From assembly GCF_030823405.1 (NCBI RefSeq), contig NZ_JAUSXC010000001.1, forward strand, positions 3,455,001 to 3,519,000: a stretch of DNA of 64,000 bases, given 5' to 3'. A program made the translations under genes and the position numbers. Each line of letters opens with the position of its first letter. Position 1 is the first letter of the stretch. The notes under the pieces were generated by a model, which was not told where the DNA came from, did no database searches, and worked only from the letters and a program-made list of their open reading frames with translations. This document shows, piece by piece, positions 35,678 to 44,855 of the stretch. The DNA comes from Chryseobacterium ginsenosidimutans. Its GTDB lineage: Bacteria > Bacteroidota > Bacteroidia > Flavobacteriales > Weeksellaceae.

Positions 35678-36700
35678 CTAAACTCCGACAGACTGAATCT
35701 CCGAACTATCCTCAATCAGCTTCTGCAAAGAACTTTCTGCGGAATTCTCATCTTCTATTTCCTGTGTTTTTTTCTCCAGCTTTCCTTCAGGGCTGTCTGG
35801 CTGTGCTGGCTTTTCAGCCGATTGTTCTACGTCCTGTTCCGTAACTTTCTGTTTAAGATCCGGCTGATCCGGTTCTGTTTGCAGTTTAGCTTCTTCATTT
35901 TTTTCAAGGTCGTAAAGATAAAGCTTGTTGGCTTTGATTTCAAAATAAGAAAGGGTATTTTTATCCACAATCTGTGCCTCGGGATCACCGAAGATTTTTA
36001 CCATTTCTTTTTCCGGAACATATTTTAAAACAGAATTATTTGTTATCACTAAAATCGTTTCATTTTCCCTTCTGAAACGCTTTCCATTTTCAATAGCCGC
36101 TTCAAAGATTTTTTCAAACTTAAAAGTATATACCCTGATCTGTTTTCTTGTTAAAATGTATATTTTATTCTCATAAACCAAAAGATCTGTAAGATCATCA
36201 AAACTTGCATCAAAAGGATAAGAATTAATTGTTGTCTCATTCCTGAAATTATATTGTATGAGACGTTTTGTGCTTTCATCCAACAGCCACAACTGCTGCA
36301 AATCTTCAGCATAAGCCATTTTAATAAACCCAAACTTCTGCTTAAAATCCACACGCTGGATTTCGTTCATATTCTGGTCAACATACTTCAATTCCTGAGC
36401 GTTTTCCGAAAACAAAGGCACACTCAGCGGATTCTGAACTCCCTGAACTTTAAAAGGAACCGTAAACATCATTTTCCCGATCTGTTTTCCCAAAGAATCA
36501 TACTTCGTAAAACTAAAATCTTTGTTTTTATAGATGTATAAACTTCCGTAATCATCGGCAAGCATATCTTTGGCTTCCTTCAGCTTCAAAGTATCTAAAG
36601 GAATAGCTTTCTGTGCAGATAACGAACAGAAAACCAATAGCAATATCAAATGTAATATCCTCAAATTCTTATAGATAACATTCCGGTAGAATTCCGGCAA
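35678..36700 (-). CDS. Exported hypothetical protein with beta-propeller-like N-domain and acidic/Gln-rich tail
   Basis: An exported protein of up to 340 residues. There is no ATG near the start: the frame opens after a stop with a TTG at 36700, and a second TTG at 36664 would give MRILHLILLLVFCSLSAQ, a better-sized signal peptide. The body has repeated beta-strand segments (MMFTVPFKVQGVQNPLSVPL, LWLLDESTKRLIQYNF, LTDLLVYENKIYILTRKQ) suggesting a propeller. The last 80 residues are rich in Glu, Gln, Lys and Pro and look disordered. I recognise no family. Co-directional with the kinase gene, it is probably periplasmic. Confidence 0.75.
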   Translation of the reverse strand: MPEFYRNVIYKNLRILHLILLLVFCSLSAQKAIPLDTLKLKEAKDMLADDYGSLYIYKNKDFSFTKYDSLGKQIGKMMFTVPFKVQGVQNPLSVPLFSENAQELKYVDQNMNEIQRVDFKQKFGFIKMAYAEDLQQLWLLDESTKRLIQYNFRNETTINSYPFDASFDDLTDLLVYENKIYILTRKQIRVYTFKFEKIFEAAIENGKRFRRENETILVITNNSVLKYVPEKEMVKIFGDPEAQIVDKNTLSYFEIKANKLYLYDLEKNEEAKLQTEPDQPDLKQKVTEQDVEQSAEKPAQPDSPEGKLEKKTQEIEDENSAESSLQKLIEDSSEIQSVGV

Positions 36701-36737
36701 TTTACATGTTTTATTTTATTAAGACAGAGATTTTTAA

Positions 36738-37763
36738 TTATTTAATAGAAATCTCATAAATTTTTGACCAGTTTTTACCTGTTATTAACATATTATCACC
36801 TTTAAAAGCAATTCCGTTTAAAACATGGTCTTTATTATTTTTAATATTTTCGTCGGTAATTTTTGTAAAATCAAACTTTCCTACGACCTCTCCTGTTTTA
36901 GGATCAATTTTTAGAATAATTGGTTTGAACCAAATATTGGAATAGATAAATCCGTCATGATATTCCAATTCATTCAATTGATCGTAAGCTTCTTTATTTC
37001 CTGCAACAGCAACTGTTCTTACAACTTTTAAAGGATCATTAACATCAAGAAAAAACAGGTTCTTCGATCCATCCGTTGCCACAAGATTTTTACCGTCGTA
37101 AGTCAATCCCCATCCTTCACGAAGTTCATTTGACAAAGGAAATTCTGAAATCTTTTTAAATGTATTCTTATCATAAATAAAACCTACTCTATTTTGATAG
37201 GTGAGCTGATAAATTTTGTCACCGACAATTGCACAGCCTTCAGAAAATATATCTGCAGCCTGCTTTTCTTCAATAATTGGAGTTTTTCCGCCCAATGTAT
37301 ATTTTATTAACTTAGAAGAATCTTTCAGCCCATCACTTTCATAGACGGTATTTCCTTCCAAAAGAAAACCTTCAAGAAAATTATTCGGATCATGAGGATA
37401 TTCTGCTACAATTTCGTAAGAAATATTTTTCTCCGGATTTTTGGCAAAAACATTAATAGTTGCATCCTGATTTAAAGTTTCACCACTTTTCGTTTTGACA
37501 TTGAAGGTAATTTCGTTGTCACCCAAAGTGAAAAGCTTAGGATCAATGACTAAATTTGAAGTTTCACTGTCTCCAAAACTGATAGATATATTTTCTGCAA
37601 TTTCTGTTACCTCCTTTGGAAGAGTCAGTTTATCTCCGAAATGATATCCTTTCTGCATCATCGAGTTATTGTAATCTGCCAGAGAATTAAGCACATCCTT
37701 ATTGTCTTTACAGGAAATCATCAATAAAAACGCAGTAAGACCAATCAATATATTTTTCTTCAT
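36738..37763 (-). CDS. Glutaminyl-peptide cyclotransferase-like lipoprotein, copy 2
   Basis: A 341-residue lipoprotein (signal MKKNILIGLTAFLLMISCK). Residues about 25-115 form a beta-sandwich-like domain (ISISFGDSETSNLVIDPKLF, GDNEITFNVKTKSGETL). Residues about 118-341 match the PF05096 beta-propeller glutamine cyclotransferase, beginning VAEYPHDPNNFLEGFLLEGN, with GWGLTYDGKNLVATDGS and ELEYHDGFIYSNIWFKPIIL. The enzyme would cyclise N-terminal Gln to pyroglutamate. This copy has LEGF where the family usually has a Gln (xQGF), unlike its neighbour. It is a tandem duplicate of 37873. Confidence 0.85.
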   Translation of the reverse strand: MKKNILIGLTAFLLMISCKDNKDVLNSLADYNNSMMQKGYHFGDKLTLPKEVTEIAENISISFGDSETSNLVIDPKLFTLGDNEITFNVKTKSGETLNQDATINVFAKNPEKNISYEIVAEYPHDPNNFLEGFLLEGNTVYESDGLKDSSKLIKYTLGGKTPIIEEKQAADIFSEGCAIVGDKIYQLTYQNRVGFIYDKNTFKKISEFPLSNELREGWGLTYDGKNLVATDGSKNLFFLDVNDPLKVVRTVAVAGNKEAYDQLNELEYHDGFIYSNIWFKPIILKIDPKTGEVVGKFDFTKITDENIKNNKDHVLNGIAFKGDNMLITGKNWSKIYEISIK

Positions 37764-37810
37764 TAAATCGTAATAATTTTCAAAAATAGTAATTTTTTAT
37801 ACCATTTACC

Positions 37811-37838
37811 GAAAAATAGCGTCCCGAAGAACGCTATT
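37811..37838 (-). terminator. Terminator between the two cyclotransferase genes
   Basis: AATAGCG pairs perfectly with CGCTATT around a 10-nt loop and is followed by TTTTTC on the minus strand, so each copy is probably transcribed separately. Confidence 0.7.
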
Positions 37839-37872
37839 CATTATTTGTAATAAATGTACTGAAATTTTTAAC

Positions 37873-38895
37873 TTATTTGATTGCAACTTCATAAATTTTT
37901 GACCAGTTTTTCCCTGTCACCAACATATTTTCACCTTTGAAAGCAATTCCGTTCAGGACATCGTCGCTTCCTTTTGTGTTTTGTTTTGCAATTTCCGTAA
38001 AATCAAATGTTCCCACAACTTCTCCGTTTGCAGGATTTATTTTTAAGATGATCGGCTTTTGCCACACGTTTGCATAGATGAATCCGTTGTGGAATTCAAG
38101 CTCGTTCAATTGATCGTAGGCCTGTGAACTTCCTGCAACTGCAATATATTTCACCATTTTTGAAGGGTTATTAGCATCAAGAAAATACAATAATTTACTT
38201 CCGTCTGATGCGATAAGATTCTTTCCGTCATAAGTCAATCCCCAACCTTCTCCCAACACATTCGGATAAGCAAATTCTGATAATAATTTTAAAGAATTTT
38301 TATCATAAATATATCCTTTTTTGCTTTGCCAAGTCAGTTGATATACCTTATCACCTGCAATTGTACTTCCTTCAGAAAAATCTTCCTGTCCCTGTTTCGT
38401 AGAGGCTAAAGGAGTTGTTGTACCCAATGTATATTTTAAAATCTGTGAAGAACCGTTCTGCCCGTCACTTTCATAGATTGTATTGCCTTCGATCTGGAAA
38501 CCCTGCACGAAATTTTTAGGATCGTGAGGATATTCTGCGACTATCTCGTAAGACAATTTTTGTTCAGGGTTTTTTGCAAAAACATTAATCGTTGCATCCT
38601 GAGTTAAAGTTTCTCCGCCTTTTGTTTTAATATTAAAAGTAACGGCATTATCACCTAATGTAAAGAATTTCGGATCAATTGTTAAATCTGAAGTTTCTTT
38701 ATCTCCAAAACTGATCGAAATAGTTTCGGCATCATCGGTAACTTCTTTTGGTAACTCCAGTTTATCTCCAAAATGATAGCCTTTCTCCGTCATAGAATTG
38801 TTGTAATCTGCCAATGAATCAAGAACTTTTTTATCATTTTTACAAGATGCCAACAACAAAATTGCTGCAAAACCTATTATTATATTTTTTTTCAT
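37873..38895 (-). CDS. Glutaminyl-peptide cyclotransferase-like lipoprotein, copy 1
   Basis: A 340-residue lipoprotein with the same architecture as copy 2: signal MKKNIIIGFAAILLLASCK, an N-terminal beta domain, then a PF05096 propeller starting VAEYPHDPKNFVQGFQIEGN, which keeps the canonical Gln-Gly-Phe. Much of the sequence is identical to copy 2 (GWGLTYDGKNLIASDGS; KPIILKINPANGEVVGTFDF; VLNGIAFKGENMLVTGKNWS). The role would be N-terminal pyroglutamate formation on exported peptides. Homologous starts and spacers indicate a recent tandem duplication. Confidence 0.87.
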   Translation of the reverse strand: MKKNIIIGFAAILLLASCKNDKKVLDSLADYNNSMTEKGYHFGDKLELPKEVTDDAETISISFGDKETSDLTIDPKFFTLGDNAVTFNIKTKGGETLTQDATINVFAKNPEQKLSYEIVAEYPHDPKNFVQGFQIEGNTIYESDGQNGSSQILKYTLGTTTPLASTKQGQEDFSEGSTIAGDKVYQLTWQSKKGYIYDKNSLKLLSEFAYPNVLGEGWGLTYDGKNLIASDGSKLLYFLDANNPSKMVKYIAVAGSSQAYDQLNELEFHNGFIYANVWQKPIILKINPANGEVVGTFDFTEIAKQNTKGSDDVLNGIAFKGENMLVTGKNWSKIYEVAIK

Positions 38896-39106
38896 TTAAT
38901 TTCTAAAATTTCCCCAAAATTAGCAAAATTTATTCCTCTTTGCTAATTTCATCGATATGTTGACCAAATTGTAATATGTAGCCATTGTTTATCATACATT
39001 ACAAACTCCCTCATGTTCTCAATTGAAGTTTCTATTTCACAGCAGATTTCTGCTTTGAATTACTCATATCTAATATTTTTATTAACAGAAAGGTCACAAA
39101 GATCTA

Positions 39107-40717
39107 TCAATGCGCAAATCCTGTAATCTTCGCTTCATCAAAATCAAGTTGCATTTCGATTGTTCTCATCACATGATCGTCGAAGATCTTTTCACGTTTC
39201 ATTCGGTAAAGCTCATTTCTCTGCGCCTGAATAATCTGTCTCATAACATCTTTATTTTCATTCATTGCAGATACATAATCACTTGCTGAAGCCATACATT
39301 GTGCCTTATCTGCCATCATCATCATTTCGTTTTCCAACTTGTGTTTCTGATGCTGAACAAGACTGTTTTTTTCTGCTAAATCGGAGAAATCATTCTGCAG
39401 TTTATGCAAAGCGGTTTCTTTCAATTTTCTCATTAAAATTACTTCCTGCTTTTCTTCCGGAAGCTCGCTTCCTGCATCATTTATTTTTAAAATTCTTAAA
39501 ATTGGCGTTAATAATAAACCTTGTCCTACCAAAGTTATCAGTATAATAACGAATGTTACAAATAAAATAATATTACGGTGCGGAAACGCTTCTCCATTTG
39601 GTAAAAATGCCGGGATGGACAATGCCGCAGCCAGCGAAACAACACCTCTCATTGCCGCAAAACTAATAATAAACGGCTCTCGCCAATCGGGTTTCGGAAC
39701 TTTTAATCTCAATTCTTTTGAGCAAATTCTCGGGAAATACATTAAGGCATAACTGTACAAAATTCTCGTCCCAATAATTGCTCCACCGATCACAACACTA
39801 TAGAAAATTCCTTCTGAAATGGTATATTCTTTCATGGCTGCAACAACAATCGGTAGCTCTAAACCAATTAAAATAAAGATAATGGTATTCATCAAAAATA
39901 TCAGAACGCTCCACACATTCCCCGACTGAATTCTTGAAGTATGACTCAGGTAGCAATGTGAATTGTAAGACATCAGTAATCCACCTGAAACAACTGCCAA
40001 TACTCCAGAAAAATGAAAATGTTCCGCTCCGATATACATAATGTAAGGAACGATAATGGTGATAATGGTGTCAATATTAGAATTGGAAGGAATCATTCTT
40101 AATAAAGCTCCGAATAAAAATCCGGAACCAATACCAACCGCAAGTCCGCCGATTGCCATTGTAAAAAAGTCTTTCACCGCTTCTCCAAAAATAAACTGTC
40201 CTGAAATTACTGCCGCCAAAGCAAATTTAAATACAATTAAACTCGAAGCATCATTGATCAAACTTTCTCCCTCTAAAATTGTAGTGATTTTTTTCGGAAT
40301 TTTCAGGTGTTTTAAAACAGAAGTTGCTGCCACTGCATCCGGTGGAGAATTTACGCCTCCCAACAGGAATCCCATCGCGACCGTTAATCCCGGAATGATG
40401 GATGAAGAAAGGTAAGCAACCACAATTGAGGTTAAAAATACCAATCCGAAAGCCATCGAGAAAATCTGCTTTCTCCATTTGTGAAAATCCTGCCATGAGG
40501 TAAACCAGGCCGCTTCAAATAAAATCGGAGGAAGGAAAATTAAAAATACCAAATCGGGCTCTATTTCAATATGCGGCATTCCCGGAACAAGACTTATCAA
40601 AAGACCTGCAATAACCAAAAATATAGGATATGCAACCTTCAGCTTTTGCCCGATCATGACCAGAATCATTACAGATAACAGTACTGCAATGGATATTATA
40701 ACGTAACTGTGAATCAT
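39107..40717 (-). CDS. Na+/H+ antiporter, CPA1 (NhaP-like) family
   Basis: A 536-residue cation/proton antiporter. Twelve or so membrane helices occupy residues 5-410. Family motifs are LIFLPPILFEAAWFTSW, LLGGVNSPPDAVAATSVLKH and the ion-binding Asn-Asp in EGESLINDASSLIVFKFAL. A cytosolic C-terminal tail (about 420-536) is helical and charged (KLKETALHKLQNDFSDLAEK), in place of the longer regulatory domain of some NhaP proteins. The role is Na+ or K+ export and pH homeostasis at the inner membrane. It is a single gene. Confidence 0.94.
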   Translation of the reverse strand: MIHSYVIISIAVLLSVMILVMIGQKLKVAYPIFLVIAGLLISLVPGMPHIEIEPDLVFLIFLPPILFEAAWFTSWQDFHKWRKQIFSMAFGLVFLTSIVVAYLSSSIIPGLTVAMGFLLGGVNSPPDAVAATSVLKHLKIPKKITTILEGESLINDASSLIVFKFALAAVISGQFIFGEAVKDFFTMAIGGLAVGIGSGFLFGALLRMIPSNSNIDTIITIIVPYIMYIGAEHFHFSGVLAVVSGGLLMSYNSHCYLSHTSRIQSGNVWSVLIFLMNTIIFILIGLELPIVVAAMKEYTISEGIFYSVVIGGAIIGTRILYSYALMYFPRICSKELRLKVPKPDWREPFIISFAAMRGVVSLAAALSIPAFLPNGEAFPHRNIILFVTFVIILITLVGQGLLLTPILRILKINDAGSELPEEKQEVILMRKLKETALHKLQNDFSDLAEKNSLVQHQKHKLENEMMMMADKAQCMASASDYVSAMNENKDVMRQIIQAQRNELYRMKREKIFDDHVMRTIEMQLDFDEAKITGFAH

Positions 40718-40827
40718 TTATCGTGAGTTTTTAGTATTAATTAAATTTATATTCTTTAAAATAATTTAATTTCAACAAAAAATGCTGTGTTTTTATTCTC
40801 TAAGCTATTAAGATGCTTTCAGAGTAA

Positions 40828-41832
40828 TTATAGTACAATATTATTTTTTGGAGTAATGGCCGGAGGAAGGTCAGTTTCATCAAGCATATCTCTCATATCG
40901 ATCTCGATAGTTCGGCTTATCTGTGTAATCGGGACATCATTCGGACTTCCTTCAAAAGGATTTACAGAAGCCTCTCCTACACTATCCAACGTATGAAAAC
41001 ACCACGTCACCAAAATAGAAAACGGAATATTAAACCATAAAGTCCAGTTTTGAAGGAAAGTTCCTTCACCCAATTTATCAAATTCTTTCAGTAACCCAAA
41101 AGGTACAAAAAAGATAAACAACAATAAAAGATAAGTGGTAATTGAAGAAAAATTTCTGGGATAGGGGAAATTTTTAATTCTTTCCGCTTTCCCCTGATTC
41201 TCTGTAAGTTTCACCAATTGCTGATTGATCTGAGTCCATTGAAAATCATTAATTTCTCCTTTTGCATAAGATTCTGACAATTCTTTGCTCTGAAAAGCCA
41301 TCAATTGTGTTGCCCTGTTTTTTTTGCTTAAAATATATGTCAGTTCATCATCGGAAAGATATTTTTTTAACTCCTCATCCAATTTGAGAAGCTTTTCGCA
41401 AATATCATATTTTCTTGCATATTCTTCATACTGAGCCGTATTCATATTTTCCCATGCTCTCGCCTCACGAAGCTGAAAACGAAGCGCAGTAAGCCATGCA
41501 TAATGGCGTTTGAACATTGATTTTACTTTATCCTGATCCTTTTCAGAAAGAGAATCTCTTAAAATATAACCAAAACTTCGGCTTTCATTAATAATTGCAC
41601 CGTAGATCTGCCTTGCTTCCCAAAGTCTGCTGTAACTCGCATTATTTTTAAATCCTACAATGAATGCTACAGCCGTTCCCATGATTGCAATGGGCTGCCA
41701 CGGAAAGGAAATAAATTTCCAACCGAAATAGTAAAGAACTGTCGGAATTGCAGATAATATTGTAAGGCAAAGAATACTTCTTTTTGTCCAGACAATAAAT
41801 TCTATGGCTCCAAATTTTTTTCCTGAATGCAT
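40828..41832 (-). CDS. Bestrophin-family chloride/anion channel
   Basis: A 334-residue bestrophin-like (RFP-TM, UPF0187) protein. Bacterial members form pentameric channels in the inner membrane. Conserved features are KRSILCLTILSAIPTVLYYF, GTAVAFIVGFKNNASYSRLWEAR near the pore neck, SLSEKDQDKVKSMFKRHYAWL, and NPFEGSPNDVPITQISRTIE at the C-terminus, the most diagnostic block. Ion selectivity in bacteria varies (some are Na+-selective) and cannot be called here. It is a single gene about 110 bp from the antiporter. Confidence 0.93.
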   Translation of the reverse strand: MHSGKKFGAIEFIVWTKRSILCLTILSAIPTVLYYFGWKFISFPWQPIAIMGTAVAFIVGFKNNASYSRLWEARQIYGAIINESRSFGYILRDSLSEKDQDKVKSMFKRHYAWLTALRFQLREARAWENMNTAQYEEYARKYDICEKLLKLDEELKKYLSDDELTYILSKKNRATQLMAFQSKELSESYAKGEINDFQWTQINQQLVKLTENQGKAERIKNFPYPRNFSSITTYLLLLFIFFVPFGLLKEFDKLGEGTFLQNWTLWFNIPFSILVTWCFHTLDSVGEASVNPFEGSPNDVPITQISRTIEIDMRDMLDETDLPPAITPKNNIVL

Positions 41833-41903
41833 CTATATGATTTTAGTTTTTACTATCTAATTATTATTTCATTGATCTGTTTAATCTCTCTTTTGATATT
41901 TTC

Positions 41904-42578
41904 CTAATTCTTTGTAAACGGAATATTGTTATAAAAACCGATTTGAATCTGCCCACGGTTTTTATTTTCCTGGATTTGATTCATATAACCTGCTTCAATT
42001 CTCATATTTTTATTAATTACATATCCTAAAGCTCCGTAAACTCTGTTTCTGTCGAAAACAGGACTGTCAAAATGCAGGAATATTTCATTATACGCCGAAA
42101 CGTAAAGTGTTTTTGGCAACATTTCTTTATTCGTTATCGGAATATTAAGCCCTAAAAAATAACGGAACCTCATCCTGAAATCTTCTTCTAAAAATCTTTC
42201 TTCCAATCGATAACGATGCTGAATATTAAAGCGCCCGAACTTTTGTTTTGTAATATATTGCTGGAAGATTCTGTGTTCTATATTTTCAGTTTTTTCGCTG
42301 TTGATATAAGGTCTACTTAAAATGAAACCATATCCTAATAAAATATTATTGTTGTTTTCGGTAAGATCATAGCCAATCCCGGCACGAACTAAAAGCTGCT
42401 CAAGATCCCCGATTCCATCAAAATTTCTATACTGAATTTCGTTGTGTAAGTTTAATTTTTTGCTTATTTTATTATTTCCAAAATACATATACCAAGCTCC
42501 CAGATCACTTTTCTGTGCAAACGAAAATGTTGCTGTTAAAGAAAAAATAACCAAAGCCAATGATTTTAAAATCTTCAT
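41904..42578 (-). CDS. DUF2490 outer-membrane-type protein
   Basis: A 224-residue exported protein with signal peptide MKILKSLALVIFSLTATFSFAQ from the ATG at 42578; an upstream ATG at 42605 adds nine residues that do not improve the signal. DUF2490 features are LGAWYMYFGNNKISKKLNLH, VRAGIGYDLTENNNNILLGYG, IFQQYITKQKFGRFNIQHRYRLEERF (in parts) and a C-terminal IQIGFYNN. Alternating amphipathic strands suggest an outer-membrane beta-barrel. The function is unknown. Confidence 0.85.
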   Translation of the reverse strand: MKILKSLALVIFSLTATFSFAQKSDLGAWYMYFGNNKISKKLNLHNEIQYRNFDGIGDLEQLLVRAGIGYDLTENNNNILLGYGFILSRPYINSEKTENIEHRIFQQYITKQKFGRFNIQHRYRLEERFLEEDFRMRFRYFLGLNIPITNKEMLPKTLYVSAYNEIFLHFDSPVFDRNRVYGALGYVINKNMRIEAGYMNQIQENKNRGQIQIGFYNNIPFTKN

Positions 42579-42705
42579 AATTTGATTTTTGCTCTTATTT
42601 ATCATTTCTATCTATTAAATTAATTAAACTTAATTCGAATTATCAATAATAAGAAAAAAATATTTTTTATGAAAGTTTTTATTCTTCGTTCAATTTATTT
42701 GAATT

Positions 42706-43101
42706 TTATATTGACAGAATCTGTTCAGTTAAAATATCATTTCCTATTTTATCAAAATAAATACAGGTCATTTTGTTTAGATCCATCTTCCAACCCTGCA
42801 CACCGTTTTCTGCACAGTCTCTACAAAATGTAAGATAATCTGTGTCACCTTGCTGATGCAGCTTTAATCTTATTTTAAAATTTTCCAGGTTTAAATTTTC
42901 CGAAATGAATAAAGAATCATACTTGTCTCCTGTATGAACCGAACGGCTTTCAGAATCAAAATATTCTGTATTTCCGTCTTTTATATAGGTGGTGTAATGG
43001 GAAACTCCTTTATTTTTAATTGCCTGAATGTACATTGGAAAATCAGCACCGCTTTTTACCTTCTGATGTTCTGATTTAATTTCTTCAATTGTGAATTTCA
43101 T
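42706..43101 (-). CDS. DUF1398 domain-containing protein
   Basis: A 131-residue protein of the DUF1398 family. Landmarks are FTIEEIKSEHQKVKSGADFP, YIQAIKNKGVSHYTTYIKDG, HQQGDTDYLTFCRDCAENGV and GWKMDLNKMTCIYFDKIGND. The ATG at 43101 gives the usual N-terminus; a longer in-frame opening to 43236 lacks any family similarity. The function is unknown and the location cytoplasmic. It lies just downstream of the VOC gene with a hairpin in between. Confidence 0.87.
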   Translation of the reverse strand: MKFTIEEIKSEHQKVKSGADFPMYIQAIKNKGVSHYTTYIKDGNTEYFDSESRSVHTGDKYDSLFISENLNLENFKIRLKLHQQGDTDYLTFCRDCAENGVQGWKMDLNKMTCIYFDKIGNDILTEQILSI

Positions 43102-43190
43102 TTTTGCTTTATTATTTGTGTTTGTATTTAATAATTTCTTGCTTAATTCCAAATTTATAAATTTTTGAAATGTAAATGTATTATAAATAG

Positions 43191-43216
43191 AAACCGACAG
43201 TAAAATCTGCCGGTTT
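43191..43216 (-). terminator. Stem-loop after VOC gene 43245
   Basis: On the minus strand AAACCGGCAG pairs with CTGTCGGTTT (one G-U) around a 6-nt loop. The following sequence CTATTT is only weakly T-rich. Confidence 0.5.
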
Positions 43217-43244
43217 GTAACTATATTCGAATTCAAATACTATA

Positions 43245-43694
43245 TTATGGATGCTGTTGCATTTTCGCTGGATCATCATAATTTACCATCCAGTTGATCT
43301 CGAATTTGTCTGTAAACATGCCGAAATAGGCACCCCAGAAAGTATCTGCCATCGGCATTGTAACTTTTCCGCCTGCAGAAAGTCCGTTGAATAATTTATC
43401 AGCTTCTTCCTTTGAATCTGCATTGATGGAAATCGAGAAGTTATTCCCTACTTTATAGTGTGAAGTCCATTCTCCGCCTGTATCGCTGCCCATCAAAATT
43501 GTCTCCTTAGAAATCGGAAGAGAAACGTGCATGATTTTGTCTTTATCTTCCTCTTTCGTTTCCTGACCTTCCGCCGGAGGCATTTCTCCGAAAGTTCCGA
43601 TGTAAGGATATTCTCCGCCGAAAACCGATTTATAAAAATCAAATGCTTCTTTGCAATTTCCGTCAAATGTTAAATAAACGTTTACTGATGCCAT
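43245..43694 (-). CDS. VOC (PhnB-like) family protein
   Basis: A 149-residue PhnB-like VOC protein and paralogue of the gene at 4926: MASVNVYLTFDGNCKEAFDF, KIMHVSLPISKETILMGSDT, DTFWGAYFGMFTDKFEINWM. Both share MADTFWG/EDQFWGDYFG-type blocks and an internal loop rich in acidic residues. The substrate is unknown and the location cytoplasmic. It heads the second VOC/SRPBCC cluster. Confidence 0.88.
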   Translation of the reverse strand: MASVNVYLTFDGNCKEAFDFYKSVFGGEYPYIGTFGEMPPAEGQETKEEDKDKIMHVSLPISKETILMGSDTGGEWTSHYKVGNNFSISINADSKEEADKLFNGLSAGGKVTMPMADTFWGAYFGMFTDKFEINWMVNYDDPAKMQQHP

Positions 43695-43741
43695 AATGTG
43701 TTCTTTTTAGTTAGTATAATTTAGTTTGTTTAAGAGTTAAG

Positions 43742-44281
43742 CTATTGATTTTCAGACATATTTTTCAACCTTGAAAGACCTTCCTGATAATCCTTTCCGA
43801 TAGAGCCTTCCAAGTTCATAAATAATTTCATTATAGTGAAAGGATAAGGAATTGTTGACGTAAAACCCCACGTTACCCTGCTCCCGTTTCCTTCAGGAAT
43901 CACCGTCACATAGGCTTTTGATTCACTTTTATAAGGTTTCAGAAAAGTAGTTTCAGTATCAATTCTTCTATTAACAGCATCTACTTTTTTTAATTCCTGA
44001 CAACCTTCTCCAGCTTTTTTTGTACTTGTCCAGCAAACCTTCTCTCCCCGCTTACCCGCTGTTCCTGTCCATTCTTTTTTCATTGTAGGATCAAGATCAT
44101 TCCAAGGATTCCATTGATCCATTGCTTTTAATGTGTTGGTATTTTGCCAGACTTTTTCTACAGGAGCATTAATTGTAATTGATTTTTCATATTTACAATC
44201 TCCCGAAACAAAGAAAGCAACAACAAGCCAAAGAATTAAAATTGAGGCTAAAACAATGATTGTCCACTTTAATATTTTCAT
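43742..44281 (-). CDS. Membrane-anchored SRPBCC domain protein
   Basis: A 179-residue protein with one N-terminal membrane helix (KWTIIVLASILILWLVVAFFV) followed by a START-like domain (YEKSITINAPVEKVWQNTNT, MDQWNPWNDLDPTMKKEWTG, RVTWGFTSTIPYPFTIMKLF). This polyketide-cyclase/dehydrase-like group differs from the soluble AHSA1 proteins at 1322, 1845 and 4432. The domain should face the periplasm, or the cytoplasm if the helix is an N-out anchor. The ligand is unknown. Confidence 0.87.
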   Translation of the reverse strand: MKILKWTIIVLASILILWLVVAFFVSGDCKYEKSITINAPVEKVWQNTNTLKAMDQWNPWNDLDPTMKKEWTGTAGKRGEKVCWTSTKKAGEGCQELKKVDAVNRRIDTETTFLKPYKSESKAYVTVIPEGNGSRVTWGFTSTIPYPFTIMKLFMNLEGSIGKDYQEGLSRLKNMSENQ

Positions 44282-44303
44282 GTTTATCTTTTTGTTATCA
44301 AAA

Positions 44304-44675
44304 TTACCTGTGTTGATCTATTAAAATCATATTTCCATCAGGATCTTTTAGATAAATATGTTCCGGTCCAGTAGTCGTTTCGTCTGCTTCTTTCTCAATT
44401 TCAATACCTTGGTCTTTCAGCTTTTTCTGAATATCGCGAACATCATCAAAAGTTTCAAGATTCTGGGCATTCTGATCCCATCCAGGATTGAAAGTAAGCA
44501 TATTCCTATCAAACATTGCCTGAAAAAGACCGATAATATGATCTCCATTTTTCATAATTAAATAATTATGCCCACTATCTCCAGCCATCTGGCTGAAACC
44601 TAATTTTTCATAAAAGTCTTTGGATTTCTCAAGATCCTTTACACTTAAACTGATTGAAAATGCACCTAATTTCAT
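44304..44675 (-). CDS. VOC family glyoxalase-like protein
   Basis: A 123-residue VOC protein starting MKLGAFSISLSVKDLEKSKD, the usual start for this subgroup; an in-frame ATG at 44696 adds seven residues. QMAGDSGHNYLIMKNGDHII, TFNPGWDQ and YLKDPDGNMILIDQH are family landmarks. The substrate is not assignable. It lies 22 bp upstream of the membrane-anchored SRPBCC gene on the same strand, so co-transcription is likely. Confidence 0.88.
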   Translation of the reverse strand: MKLGAFSISLSVKDLEKSKDFYEKLGFSQMAGDSGHNYLIMKNGDHIIGLFQAMFDRNMLTFNPGWDQNAQNLETFDDVRDIQKKLKDQGIEIEKEADETTTGPEHIYLKDPDGNMILIDQHR

Positions 44676-44855
44676 ACTTATTCTATTAATGCTCATTTAA
44701 TTGATAAATCGGTTTATCATTCTTTACGGCTTTTGCAGCTATAAACTATGAAAGCAAATTAAGCAATTGCTTAAACCTTTCGAATTATCTGGTTTAAAAT
44801 TGTCGAAAAGAGAGATAGAATATCCCAATTTTTCCATCAGCCAAACTCCGGTTGA

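Noticed and set aside
40056..40415. Plus-strand open frame of 119 codons inside the Na+/H+ antiporter
   Set aside because: Mirror frame of a membrane-protein gene; composition is explained by the antiporter codons.
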